From IMG/VR virus record IMGVR_UViG_3300001589_000008, positions 1 to 63,624 of that record: a stretch of DNA of 63,624 bases. One strand, 5' to 3'. The translations under genes were made by a program, and so were the position numbers. Below are positions 56,038-63,624 of this stretch, one piece after another. This DNA comes from a virus. Under the pieces are notes generated by a model. The model had not been told where the DNA came from, searched no databases, and worked only from the letters and a program-made list of their open reading frames with translations. Within the stretch, counting starts at the first letter, position 1; each line of letters opens with the position of its first letter.

Positions 56038-57226
56038 TAAAATTTGTCTAGCACCTTGGACACACTTACATACATGGCCTAACAATGATGTTTATCCTTG
56101 TTGTTTAGCACCAATGGAAAATCCGGTAGGAAATCTTAAAAATCAAACATTAGAACAAGTTTGGAATTCTCAAGAATTAAAAGACATGAGACTAAGCATG
56201 TTAAAAGGCAACTTACCTTTAAAAACATGTAGTAAGTGTATTGAACTCGAAAGCCACGGACAAGATAGTCTTAGACATTTTTTTTCAACTAGGTTTCGAA
56301 AACATGCACATAGGCCCGCAGAAACAAATCCAGACGGTTCGTTAGATGATTTGTCTATTGTTTATTGGGATTTTAGATTTTCAAATATATGTAATATGCG
56401 TTGTAGATCTTGCGGACCTCAATTAAGCACTGGATGGTACGAAGATACAAAAAAATTATGGGGACACTTACCAGATGATGTGCCAGATCCTGGCAAAAAT
56501 AAGAATATGTGGGAGGAAATAGTTCCTTTGTTTGATATCGTTGAGGAAATATATTTTGCTGGCGGTGAACCGTTAATAATGGAAGAACATTATAGGATAT
56601 TAAATAAATTAGTTGATATGGGCAAAACTAATGTACGAATAAGATACAATACTAATTTTAGTCGTATGCAATATAAGAAAATGAATGTACTAGATGTTTG
56701 GTCAAAATTTGATAGTGTATCAGTAGGAGCAAGTTTAGATGCTCATAACAAAGCAGGAGAGTACATACGTAAGGGAACAATTTGGCCTGATATAGTAAAA
56801 AACAGACTAGCAATGATAGAGAAAGCACCTAATGCTGATTTTTTTATTACATGCACAGTAAGCGTACTAAACAGTTTTCGAATTATAAATTTTCACAAGT
56901 ATCTAGTTGAACAAGGATTAATTAGTCATCCTAGGCAGATGCATTTAAACTTTGTGCAAGATCCTAGCTATCTTAGAATACAAATTTTACCACAACATTT
57001 AAAAGACAAATTAACTATTGAATATCAAGAGTATGCTGAGGTATTGCGTAAACAAGATTGCAATCCTCTTGCAGATAATTTTATTGCATTAGTTGATTAT
57101 ATGAATTCAAGCGATCAAACTAACTTAATTTCTCAGTTTAAACTTAGACAACAGCAGGTTGATGTAGTGAGAAATGAAAATCTTATTGATGTTTTACCTG
57201 AATTAGCAGAGCTGTACAATGATTAG
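56030..57226 (+). CDS. Radical SAM enzyme 3 (CC subclass)
   Basis: 398 residues. N-terminal module: KICLAPWTHLHTWP (C6), VYPCCLAPM (C24, C25), GNLKNQTLEQVWNSQELKD, MLKGNLPLKTCSKCIELE (C67, C70); spacing and the GN.....LEQVWNS tract are like SPASM domains. Radical SAM site CNMRCRSC (C121, C125, C128), IYFAGGEPLIMEEHY near 180, and VGASLDAHNKAGEYIRKG near 230. The C-terminus has no cysteine cluster (a single C near 345). It is therefore a radical SAM enzyme with its auxiliary module placed first. Coupled on both sides by overlaps. Confidence 0.85.
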   Translation: MTDKICLAPWTHLHTWPNNDVYPCCLAPMENPVGNLKNQTLEQVWNSQELKDMRLSMLKGNLPLKTCSKCIELESHGQDSLRHFFSTRFRKHAHRPAETNPDGSLDDLSIVYWDFRFSNICNMRCRSCGPQLSTGWYEDTKKLWGHLPDDVPDPGKNKNMWEEIVPLFDIVEEIYFAGGEPLIMEEHYRILNKLVDMGKTNVRIRYNTNFSRMQYKKMNVLDVWSKFDSVSVGASLDAHNKAGEYIRKGTIWPDIVKNRLAMIEKAPNADFFITCTVSVLNSFRIINFHKYLVEQGLISHPRQMHLNFVQDPSYLRIQILPQHLKDKLTIEYQEYAEVLRKQDCNPLADNFIALVDYMNSSDQTNLISQFKLRQQQVDVVRNENLIDVLPELAELYND

Positions 57227-58520
57227 CGATAGCTTTTGTACAGCACCGTGGACACACACTTATGTTAGCCCCCAAGGCGAGCGTAGGTTATGTTGTGCTA
57301 GTAGAGAAGATGCGAGCTTTCAAAAGCAATACATCGATGCTGGCGATAAAGACAACACAGAATTCGATCCAATAACACTTGAAGAACATTGGAACAGCGA
57401 GTATATGAAAGATATTCGTAAGCGTATGTTAGCCGGCGAAAAACTAAGCCAGTGTGACGTGTGTAATAATCAAGTATTAAACTTGCATACATATAAAAAC
57501 TATTTTACTAATACACTATTTCCGCACAAGGTTAAAGACATAATAGAAAGTACAAGAGAAGACGGCTATACAACTATGCAACCAATTAGTTTTGATTACC
57601 GTATAAGCAATCTTTGTAATTTTAAATGTCGCATGTGTGGTGAACAACTGAGCTCAAGTTGGGAAACTGAAAAGATTAAACACAATGTAGTTAACTACGA
57701 ACGTGAAAAATGGATGCAACCAGACACACGAAAGAAGATTGCTACATTTCAAAAAGAAGTTCTCGAAACAGAACTACAAGAAGCAGTTGACAAAGGCATT
57801 GTAGAGGAGTTATACTGGGTAGGCGGCGAGCCACTTATGTATGATATACATTGGCGTATTATGCAACAGCTAGTAGATGAAAGCAAAAGTCGAGATGTAG
57901 TTGTTCGTTACAATACAAACCTTAGTAGGACACACTACAAAAACTACAAATTATATCACATGCTAGATAATTTTAAACGTGTAAACATTTGTGCTAGTAT
58001 AGACGGTGTAGGATTAGTAGGCGAGTATATTAGAACAGGTCTCAAATGGAACGAATGGTTACAAAACTTTAAAGACGGTATGTTTCTTGTAGACAAGTAC
58101 GGCGATGATGCAATGGTGTTTGATGTAACCCTAACTACTCCTGGATTGTTTGATTTAAAAAAAATGTTTGATGTGGTCACAGAACTAAACGTAAAAAGTT
58201 ACTTTAAAATTACATTTGCATTTGACCCTAGCGTACTAATGAGCCCTATGTGTTTGCCTAGAGCAGTATTAGATGAACAAATACATACGTTACTAGATCA
58301 TATTAAGCCTAGAGTAACACCCAAGACTCTTGTGTATCAAGAAACACTTGAAAATATGTTAGAACGTAAAACATTTGAAGAAGAATTTATTAATTATGCT
58401 GACGGTTGGAAACATGGTAAAAAGAATATACTATTCTTAGAAAGTATTAGAAAACAAGATGTTACATTTAGAGATACGCTAAGTGATGCAGGTAAGGAAT
58501 GGTGGGATAACATTGAGTAA
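57219..58520 (+). CDS. Radical SAM enzyme 4 (CC subclass)
   Basis: 433 residues. N-terminal module: SFCTAPWTHTYVSPQG (C7), RRLCCASRED (C25, C26), LEEHWNSEYMKDIRKRML, KLSQCDVCNNQ (C79, C82). Radical SAM site CNFKCRMC (C133, C137, C140), LYWVGGEPLMYDIHW near 205, ICASIDGVGLVGEYIRTG near 260. It has a longer insert between the modules and a 25-residue extra helix after the cluster motif compared with enzyme 3. Base use here seems slightly richer in G+C than its neighbours (for example 57440-57960), a weak hint of different origin. Confidence 0.85.
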   Translation: MISDSFCTAPWTHTYVSPQGERRLCCASREDASFQKQYIDAGDKDNTEFDPITLEEHWNSEYMKDIRKRMLAGEKLSQCDVCNNQVLNLHTYKNYFTNTLFPHKVKDIIESTREDGYTTMQPISFDYRISNLCNFKCRMCGEQLSSSWETEKIKHNVVNYEREKWMQPDTRKKIATFQKEVLETELQEAVDKGIVEELYWVGGEPLMYDIHWRIMQQLVDESKSRDVVVRYNTNLSRTHYKNYKLYHMLDNFKRVNICASIDGVGLVGEYIRTGLKWNEWLQNFKDGMFLVDKYGDDAMVFDVTLTTPGLFDLKKMFDVVTELNVKSYFKITFAFDPSVLMSPMCLPRAVLDEQIHTLLDHIKPRVTPKTLVYQETLENMLERKTFEEEFINYADGWKHGKKNILFLESIRKQDVTFRDTLSDAGKEWWDNIE

Positions 58521-59724
58521 AACATTTTGCCCCTTACCTTGGACACATTTAGCAACACATCCGCATGGTGCTGTTACACTTTGTTGTGAGAGTGATATGA
58601 CAAACCGTGCAAGCGATTCACAAAATGCAAATAAAGACTATCAAACATTTCATACTACAGAATACGACTTGAATAGAATTATGAATAGTGATTTATTTAA
58701 AGAAGTACGTATGCAAATGCTTAACGGAGAAGAGCCTAGTGTTTGTTCAAAGTGCTACAAATACGAAAGTATGGGCAACGGCAGTAAGCGTACTATAGAA
58801 TTAGAGAGACTTGATTATAGTTTAGAAGATGCTATTGTAGATACTAACTTTGATGGACATATTGATCATACAAATTTTGAATTTATTGAATTGCGGCTTG
58901 GAAATCATTGTAACTTAGCTTGTAGATCCTGTAACCCGTTTAGTAGTACAAAATGGATTAAAGATTGGGAGAAACTACATGGCGGAACACCAGTTAAACA
59001 AAATTTATTTAATTGGCCCTTAGACGAAAAGTTTTGGGATAGCCTTAAAAAACATTGTAAAAAAATAAAACATTTATACATTAACGGAGGAGAACCTCTA
59101 TTAATTGATAAGCACAAACATTTTTTACAATTTTTAGTCGACAATGGATATGCTGAAAATATAGAATTAACATATAGTACAAACAGTACTATAATTGATA
59201 AAAGTTATGTAGATATTTGGAGAGAATTTAAATATGTTGATTTCTTACTTAGTATAGACGATATACAAGAAAGAAACGAATATCTTAGATATCCTTCTAA
59301 CTGGGATAAAACAATTGAAGCATTAAAATGGTTTAGTAACTTATACAAGTATGAAGATCGAGGAGAGCATAGATTACGATCTAGAATAATGCAAACAGTA
59401 AGTATAATGAATATCTATTATGTAAAAGAAGCTCAAGACTTTTTTAAAAAACTTAATCTAAGAGTAGATCATAACTTTGTACATGATCCTAGACATTATA
59501 ATGCGGTAAATTTACCGCCTTATGCAAAACAAAAAGTATTAGATAAGTTGGTTAATACACCACTGCATAGTAGGTTTCAAAACTTCTTAAATATAGATAA
59601 TAACCCAAAGCACTTTAACGAATTTTTTGAAGTTAATAATAAGTTAGACAAAATAAGAAAAGAATCATTTGAAAATGTATTTGGAGAATGGAATGAAATA
59701 CTGAGATATAAAAATGATTATTAA
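58513..59724 (+). CDS. Radical SAM enzyme 5 (CC subclass)
   Basis: About 403 residues from TTG at 58513. An upstream ATG (58483) is in frame, but it would overlap enzyme 4 by 38 nt, and TTG gives MSKTFCPLPWTH, matching the starts of the paralogues (short leader then C.APW.H). Module: C6, C24-C25 (TLCCESDM), MQMLNGEEPSVCSKC (C78, C81). Radical SAM site CNLACRSC (C133, C137, C140), LYINGGEPLLIDKHK near 195, FLLSIDDIQERNEYLRYP near 250. The C-terminus (VDHNFVHDPRHYNAVNLPPYAK) resembles enzymes 3 and 6. Followed with an 11-nt overlap by an unknown gene. Confidence 0.83.
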   Translation: MSKTFCPLPWTHLATHPHGAVTLCCESDMTNRASDSQNANKDYQTFHTTEYDLNRIMNSDLFKEVRMQMLNGEEPSVCSKCYKYESMGNGSKRTIELERLDYSLEDAIVDTNFDGHIDHTNFEFIELRLGNHCNLACRSCNPFSSTKWIKDWEKLHGGTPVKQNLFNWPLDEKFWDSLKKHCKKIKHLYINGGEPLLIDKHKHFLQFLVDNGYAENIELTYSTNSTIIDKSYVDIWREFKYVDFLLSIDDIQERNEYLRYPSNWDKTIEALKWFSNLYKYEDRGEHRLRSRIMQTVSIMNIYYVKEAQDFFKKLNLRVDHNFVHDPRHYNAVNLPPYAKQKVLDKLVNTPLHSRFQNFLNIDNNPKHFNEFFEVNNKLDKIRKESFENVFGEWNEILRYKNDY

Positions 59725-60577
59725 AACAACAGAAACAGAACTTAAAATAAACATGTTAGATACAAATTTTGTTAGTAAATGGAAGGAGTATATGAATAGG
59801 ATTAATCAGCCTTCCTTTAATATGAATCAATGGTACTTCCAAGGCTGGAAGGAAGACTCAAATCGTATTAAAGCCAATATAAAATTAATCGAGGATGCTT
59901 TACAATATTGTGATAAAAATATTGATACATTTAATTTTGCACAGTCAAAGAAATCTTTAAAACGTTTTAAGAAAAATGCTTCTCAACATTATTTAAATTT
60001 AATACATAGACAGTTTACTACGCAGACTATAGACAATCATCTAACAGATGACGATGGTTTATTACTTAATCAAAGAGTGCATGATATTAACACAGGTGTA
60101 CACAAATTAGAAGTATTCTGTACACATCTTAATTTACCTCTAAGACAAAAATATAAAGGCAAGGTGATTGCAATAGTATTTACAAATGCAAATACCAAAC
60201 AAGGTGATTATGATACTAGTATATGGACAGAAAATCAAATACATAATTGTAATTTTGATCATACAAAAGAAGATACTAATCATAATGTATGGCTAAACGA
60301 AGATATCCTTGGAAAAGATTTAATAAGATGTTTTCTTGACGGTGATGATCCAAATAATAAGGATATAACAGGTAACACTTTTTTTACTCCTGGTATAATG
60401 ATAGATGTCAATAAGGTTTATCATAATGTTCTGATCAGTAAAGAATTTAACGAATGGCATAACAGATTGTGTCCTAATAAAACTTTGAATAGATGGCCTA
60501 TAGGAAATATTGACATAGGTAATACGTTATTGCCAACAAAAATCTCTGATGAAGTTTTGGAGTATTCTTTTGGATAA
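59714..60577 (+). CDS. Unknown protein between radical SAM enzymes 5 and 6
   Basis: 287 residues, no recognised family. Seen: an N-terminal part with FNMNQWYFQGWKEDSNR (near 35-51), helix-rich LNLIHRQFTTQTIDNHL near 95-110, VHDINTGVHKLEVFCTHL near 122-139, strand KVIAIVFTNAN near 150, and several His and Asp residues (HNCNFDHTKEDTNHN, near 182-196) that could bind metal. The LxxIHRxF pattern resembles unannotated proteins I recall from marine phages. Coupled to enzyme 5 upstream, and its end overlaps the start of enzyme 6. It could be a partner or another enzyme of the pathway. Confidence 0.5.
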   Translation: MIIKTTETELKINMLDTNFVSKWKEYMNRINQPSFNMNQWYFQGWKEDSNRIKANIKLIEDALQYCDKNIDTFNFAQSKKSLKRFKKNASQHYLNLIHRQFTTQTIDNHLTDDDGLLLNQRVHDINTGVHKLEVFCTHLNLPLRQKYKGKVIAIVFTNANTKQGDYDTSIWTENQIHNCNFDHTKEDTNHNVWLNEDILGKDLIRCFLDGDDPNNKDITGNTFFTPGIMIDVNKVYHNVLISKEFNEWHNRLCPNKTLNRWPIGNIDIGNTLLPTKISDEVLEYSFG

Positions 60578-61709
60578 TATTTGTTTACTTCCTTGGATAC
60601 ATTTAGAAGCTGAAGCAAACGGTAAAGCAAAACCGTGTTGTATATATAATTCTGCAGTCGGTAATTTTAACACACAGACACTTGATGAAATTTGGAATTC
60701 TATTAATATGCAAGAATTACGACAACAATTTCTAGCCGGAAAGACACCAATAGGATGTGCTGGATGTACATCAGTAGAACAAGCTGGAAATGAATCTAAG
60801 CGTATTACAGATAATAAAAGATTTGAGCATCATAAAAACAAACCTTATGAAGAATTACAGTTGCCGGTGTATATGGACTTAAAATTTGGAACTGTGTGTA
60901 ATTTAAAATGTAGAACATGTAGTACAGCAAGTAGCTTTAAGTGGGCAGAAGATGAAACAGAATTATTTGGACAGCCACTTAATAAAGATTTAAAAAGTTA
61001 TTGGATTTCAGATGAGAAGCCAATATGGAATGATTTAGAAAAGTTATTACCAACAGTAGAGTTTTTTGATTTTACAGGAGGAGAACCTTTACTAATAAAA
61101 AAACATTATGCACTACTACGCAAAGCAGTAGAATTGGGTTATGCTAAGAATATAAAAATACATTACAATACAAACGGTACTGTGATGCCACCTAAAGATA
61201 TGTTTGAAGTTTGGAAAGAATTCAAACATGTTGAAGTTATGTTTAGTATAGATGGAATATACGATAAGTTTGAATATATGCGTCATCCTGCTAAATGGGA
61301 TACATTTATACAAACATTAAACACATTTAAGGAAAAGGACTTTGCTAGTATTACATTATGCCATACTATTAGTGCATTTAATATTTACTATGTTGATGAA
61401 TTTTTAGAATGGGCACAAAGTCAAGGGTTTGTACAGCATGAAATCTACTTAAATTTACTACATTATCCAGATTATGAATCTATAAGCAATCTTAAAATAG
61501 AAGTTAAAGATAAAATTAAACAAAAATTAACAGGAAAAAATGTTGATAACATTGTAAATTTTATGTATACAAGTGATAAAGACTTAACAAACAAATTTTT
61601 AGACTTTGTAAAACGTGTAGATTTGATAAGAGGAGAAGAGTTTGCAAAAACCTTTGACGAATACAATAATATATGCTATAATATAGAGAAGTGGAATCAA
61701 CATGTATGA
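60570..61709 (+). CDS. Radical SAM enzyme 6 (CC subclass)
   Basis: About 379 residues from TTG at 60570, which has GGAG 8 nt upstream and overlaps the previous stop; the ATG at 60549 lacks a ribosome site. Start MDNICLLPWIH aligns with the paralogues. Module: C5, C23-C24 (KPCCIYNSAVGNF), LDEIWNSINMQELRQQFLAG, GCAGCTSVE (C63, C66). Radical SAM site CNLKCRTC (C110, C114, C117), FDFTGGEPLLIKKHY near 172, VMFSIDGIYDKFEYMRHP near 230. The shortest of the set, with a clear SPASM-like GNF....LDEIWNS tract. Confidence 0.85.
   Translation: MDNICLLPWIHLEAEANGKAKPCCIYNSAVGNFNTQTLDEIWNSINMQELRQQFLAGKTPIGCAGCTSVEQAGNESKRITDNKRFEHHKNKPYEELQLPVYMDLKFGTVCNLKCRTCSTASSFKWAEDETELFGQPLNKDLKSYWISDEKPIWNDLEKLLPTVEFFDFTGGEPLLIKKHYALLRKAVELGYAKNIKIHYNTNGTVMPPKDMFEVWKEFKHVEVMFSIDGIYDKFEYMRHPAKWDTFIQTLNTFKEKDFASITLCHTISAFNIYYVDEFLEWAQSQGFVQHEIYLNLLHYPDYESISNLKIEVKDKIKQKLTGKNVDNIVNFMYTSDKDLTNKFLDFVKRVDLIRGEEFAKTFDEYNNICYNIEKWNQHV
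61654..61682 (+). promoter_or_regulatory. Internal sigma70 promoter
   Basis: TTGACG (61654-61659), 17-nt spacer, TATAAT (61677-61682), inside the 3' end of radical SAM gene 6 and about 20 nt before the next ATG. Because it lies in coding sequence it may be chance, but the -35, spacing and -10 all agree with the other three sigma70 promoters in the window. Confidence 0.6.
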
Positions 61710-62382
61710 TATAATATTCATAAGTTATAACGAAGTAGAAGCAGAAAAAAACTGGAAACATTTAACTAATACATATTTTTGGGCTCAGCGTGTGCATGGT
61801 GTAAAAGGAATACATCAAGCTCATATACATGCGGCTAAACTAGCAAACACAGATATGTTTTGGATTGTAGATGCAGATGCACTTCTTATGGATGACTTTG
61901 ATTTTAGTTATGAGCCAGATAAGCACAACTTAAATACAGTACATGTCTGGAGAGCCAAAAATCCAGTCAATGATTTAGTTTACGGTAATGGAGGAGTAAA
62001 ATTATTTCCTAGGCAATTAACTATTGATATGGATACTAGCAAAGCTGATATGACAACTAGCATTACAAATAGATTTAAGGCTATGCCAGAAGTATCTAAT
62101 ATTGCAAAATTTAACACTGATCCGTTTAATACTTGGAAAAGTGCGTTTAGGGAATGTACTAAGTTAGCAAGCAAAGTAATAGAAAGGCAAAAAGATGACG
62201 AAACAGAAAAAAGACTTGACACATGGTGTACAAAAGGAGAAGAAAGAGAGTTCGGATCATTTTGCATACGAGGTGCTAGGCGCGGCCGTGACTTTGGCAT
62301 TGCTAACCGCAATAACGCTGATAATCTAAGATTAATTAATGACTTTGCCTGGCTAAAGGAGCAATTTGATGCAGACATTTGA
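61702..62382 (+). CDS. GT2-like putative glycosyltransferase (paralogue of 52318-53235)
   Basis: 226 residues. YDIIFISYNEVEAEKNWKHL, WAQRVHGVKGIHQAHIHAA, MFWIVDADALLMDDF (DAD metal-type site at 57-59) and DLVYGNGGVKLFPR follow, block for block, the 305-residue gene at 52318. The C-terminal part keeps RGARRGRDFGIANRNNADN, like the GAREG segment of that gene, but lacks its final 80 residues. Possible role: sugar transfer in the same pathway. Located right after radical SAM gene 6 (8-nt overlap) with its own promoter. Confidence 0.6.
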   Translation: MYDIIFISYNEVEAEKNWKHLTNTYFWAQRVHGVKGIHQAHIHAAKLANTDMFWIVDADALLMDDFDFSYEPDKHNLNTVHVWRAKNPVNDLVYGNGGVKLFPRQLTIDMDTSKADMTTSITNRFKAMPEVSNIAKFNTDPFNTWKSAFRECTKLASKVIERQKDDETEKRLDTWCTKGEEREFGSFCIRGARRGRDFGIANRNNADNLRLINDFAWLKEQFDADI

Positions 62383-63334
62383 ACTACTTGATAGATTTGA
62401 ATTACTATATCCTACTAACTCCAAGTTAGCTGATTTACGCAGATCCTATATTGATAAAGATTTAAGCAGTATTTTTAGACTGTTAGATGCTGACGAAGAG
62501 CTACGCAAAGCAATTATGGAAAAGAATTTGCATAGTATTTTTAGAATCGTAGATACGTTTAATACCGAAGAACTTAGAAAAGCAGTAATCGAAGATAACC
62601 TACATAGTATTTTTAGACTAGTAGAGGATGAAGATTTACGTAAATTAGTACTAGAAGACAATACATGGAAGTTATGGCCGGTGTTACATAGGTATACTGA
62701 TACACAGTTTATTGAAGCATTTAAAAACTTTTTTGTTAATGATACAACTATATGGGATGATTGCTTCAGCCGAGGACAATTACAAAGTAAGCTATGGCTA
62801 ATAGAAACACTAGAAGAAAACTGTACTGATATAGGTACAGTCTTTTTATGTGCCGGTTGGTATGCTACCCTTGCTACAATGTTATTTGAGAGTAACATTA
62901 AAGTAGATAAAGTTAGATCTTTTGACATTGATCCTAGTTGTCGTAGTATTGCTGAAACATTTAATAGACCCTGGGTAAAGGATAAATGGCAATTCAAATC
63001 TTGTACAAAAGATATAATGGATATTAATTATGAGTTTGAAAGCTACGAAGTATTTAGAGCAGACGGAACAGCATGTCCATTAGATGATACACCTGATACT
63101 ATTATAAACACAAGTTGCGAACATATTGATAACTTTACAGAATGGTATTCAAAAATACCCACTGGTAAATTAGTTATACTACAAAATAATAATTTCTTCG
63201 AAGTTGAAGAACATGTTAACTGTGTAAACGATTTAGATGATTTTGCAAGTCAAGCACCACTATCAAAAATATTATACGACGGTGAATTAGAGCTTCCTAA
63301 GTACAAAAGGTTTATGAGAATTGGATATAAGTAA
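62369..63334 (+). CDS. Rossmann-type putative methyltransferase with N-terminal repeats
   Basis: 321 residues from ATG at 62369 (AGGAG 8 nt upstream). Residues about 24-108 are four copies of a 20-27-residue helical unit (LRKAIMEKNLHSIFRIVD, LRKAVIEDNLHSIFRLVE, LRKLVLEDNTWKLWPVLH, and an earlier YIDKDLSSIFRLLD). Residues about 155-280 show a class I methyltransferase pattern: VFLCAGWYATLATMLF as motif I (the usual G.G.G is C-A-G-W-Y-A), VRSFDIDPSCRSIA as motif II, DTIINTSCEHI and TGKLVILQNNNFF later. SAM donor use is likely; the target is unknown. The repeats may be a protein-interaction or substrate-recognition part. The 3' end overlaps a small gene. Confidence 0.65.
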   Translation: MQTFELLDRFELLYPTNSKLADLRRSYIDKDLSSIFRLLDADEELRKAIMEKNLHSIFRIVDTFNTEELRKAVIEDNLHSIFRLVEDEDLRKLVLEDNTWKLWPVLHRYTDTQFIEAFKNFFVNDTTIWDDCFSRGQLQSKLWLIETLEENCTDIGTVFLCAGWYATLATMLFESNIKVDKVRSFDIDPSCRSIAETFNRPWVKDKWQFKSCTKDIMDINYEFESYEVFRADGTACPLDDTPDTIINTSCEHIDNFTEWYSKIPTGKLVILQNNNFFEVEEHVNCVNDLDDFASQAPLSKILYDGELELPKYKRFMRIGYK

Positions 63335-63548
63335 CTTGACATTAAGACAACTACAAACAGAAAGCGCCAGAGCTCTGAGTACAATGCAAGCTACAAATAA
63401 TAACATACATCAATTTAATAAACAAGCACATCATAATAGCCAGCATTGGTATGGGGCTGTTATAAACTGGTATGTAGAACAATATGGAGATTTACCTAGC
63501 AAGTGTAGTCCGGGTAAAGATATAAAATTGGTGTTAGATGATGTATAA
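63321..63548 (+). CDS. Small unknown protein (75 aa)
   Basis: 75 residues from TTG at 63321 (AAGG 10 nt upstream; TTG at 63336 is an alternative). Sequence is His/Asn/Gln-rich: MQATNNNIHQFNKQAHHNSQ near 22-41, then HWYGAVINWYVEQYGDLPSK and a single Cys (SKCSPGKD). No family recognised. It overlaps the methyltransferase and the last radical SAM gene. Its size and place would suit a substrate peptide or a small partner, but it has no obvious leader/core layout or Gly-Gly site. Confidence 0.45.
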   Translation: MDISNLTLRQLQTESARALSTMQATNNNIHQFNKQAHHNSQHWYGAVINWYVEQYGDLPSKCSPGKDIKLVLDDV

Positions 63549-63624
63549 TTATCAAGATATAAAAAGTATTCATTTAGAAGTAACACAAAACTGTCAGGCT
63601 AGTTGTCCTATGTGTGATCGTAAT
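63538..63624 (+). CDS. Radical SAM enzyme 7 (N-terminal fragment, cut by window edge)
   Basis: 29 codons are visible from the first of two adjacent ATGs (63538 or 63541): MMYNYQDIKSIHLEV then TQNCQASCPMCDRN. CQASCPMC is the radical SAM cluster motif, only about 19 residues from the start, so this enzyme lacks the N-terminal cysteine module of enzymes 1-6 and belongs to another subgroup. Any SPASM domain would be at its C-terminus, outside the window. Overlaps the previous gene. Confidence 0.75.
   Translation, partial: MMYNYQDIKSIHLEVTQNCQASCPMCDRN

Noticed and set aside
63335-63364. Sigma70 promoter starting with TTGACA at 63335
   Set aside because: There is no -10 element at 16-18 nt; the bases there read AGAAAG or similar.
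1-63624. CRISPR arrays, insertion sequences, integrase or attachment sites
   Set aside because: No spaced direct repeats of CRISPR size, no transposase or integrase motif and no flanking inverted repeats were seen.

Overview
This window looks like part of the genome of a marine T4-like myovirus (Caudoviricetes; the kind of phage that infects marine cyanobacteria or SAR11-type bacteria). The basis is an AT-rich, tightly packed gene set with recognisable T4 homologues: gp20, gp21, gp26, gp5, gp25, gp6, gp53, gp46, gp47 and gp55. NATAAATA late-promoter motifs and a tail-collar fibre support this. No photosynthesis or other host-specific auxiliary gene is visible, so the host cannot be named.

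Layout. (1) 1-4267, minus strand: head assembly, with portal gp20, a small conserved protein, an MptE/DUF115-like protein, an acidic core/scaffold protein and the gp21 protease (cut by the window edge). (2) 4277-11151: a tape-measure-like protein (minus), gp26 (plus) with a probable -1 frameshift into a gp51-position ORF, then two minus-strand proteins that carry gp21-type cleavage motifs. (3) 11152-11645: a structured, gene-free stretch. (4) 11646-15972, minus strand: GIY-YIG protein, a 67-aa protein, recombination nuclease gp46/gp47 and late sigma factor gp55, behind two near-consensus sigma70 promoters. (5) 16058-49625, plus strand: the baseplate and fibre block. It includes a gp5 ending in a GH19-type lysozyme, a second peptidoglycan hydrolase, gp25, an enlarged gp6, a 4,931-residue giant structural protein, and three fibre proteins sharing an N-terminal module.

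(6) 49629-63624, plus strand: an accessory operon behind a near-perfect sigma70 promoter, unlike the late promoters of the block before it. It encodes six complete radical SAM enzymes and the start of a seventh, four GT-A-like glycosyltransferases, a Rossmann methyltransferase with N-terminal repeats, and four proteins of unknown function. Nearly all genes overlap the next by 4-20 nt. In the six complete radical SAM enzymes a SPASM-like cysteine module lies before the radical SAM core, not after it, and the enzymes fall into two cysteine-pattern subclasses. Early expression and tight coupling suggest one multi-step pathway that modifies a surface polymer, a protein or a peptide. The substrate cannot be read from sequence. 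This is the best candidate in the window for an undescribed system.

Other unusual points are the frameshift signal in gp26 (slippery heptamer, 5-nt spacer, stem-loop), a beta-propeller with carbohydrate-binding-like motifs inside the giant protein, and a probable set of capsid-internal proteins matured by gp21. All functions are inferred by reading motifs and comparing from memory with known families; no database search was run.
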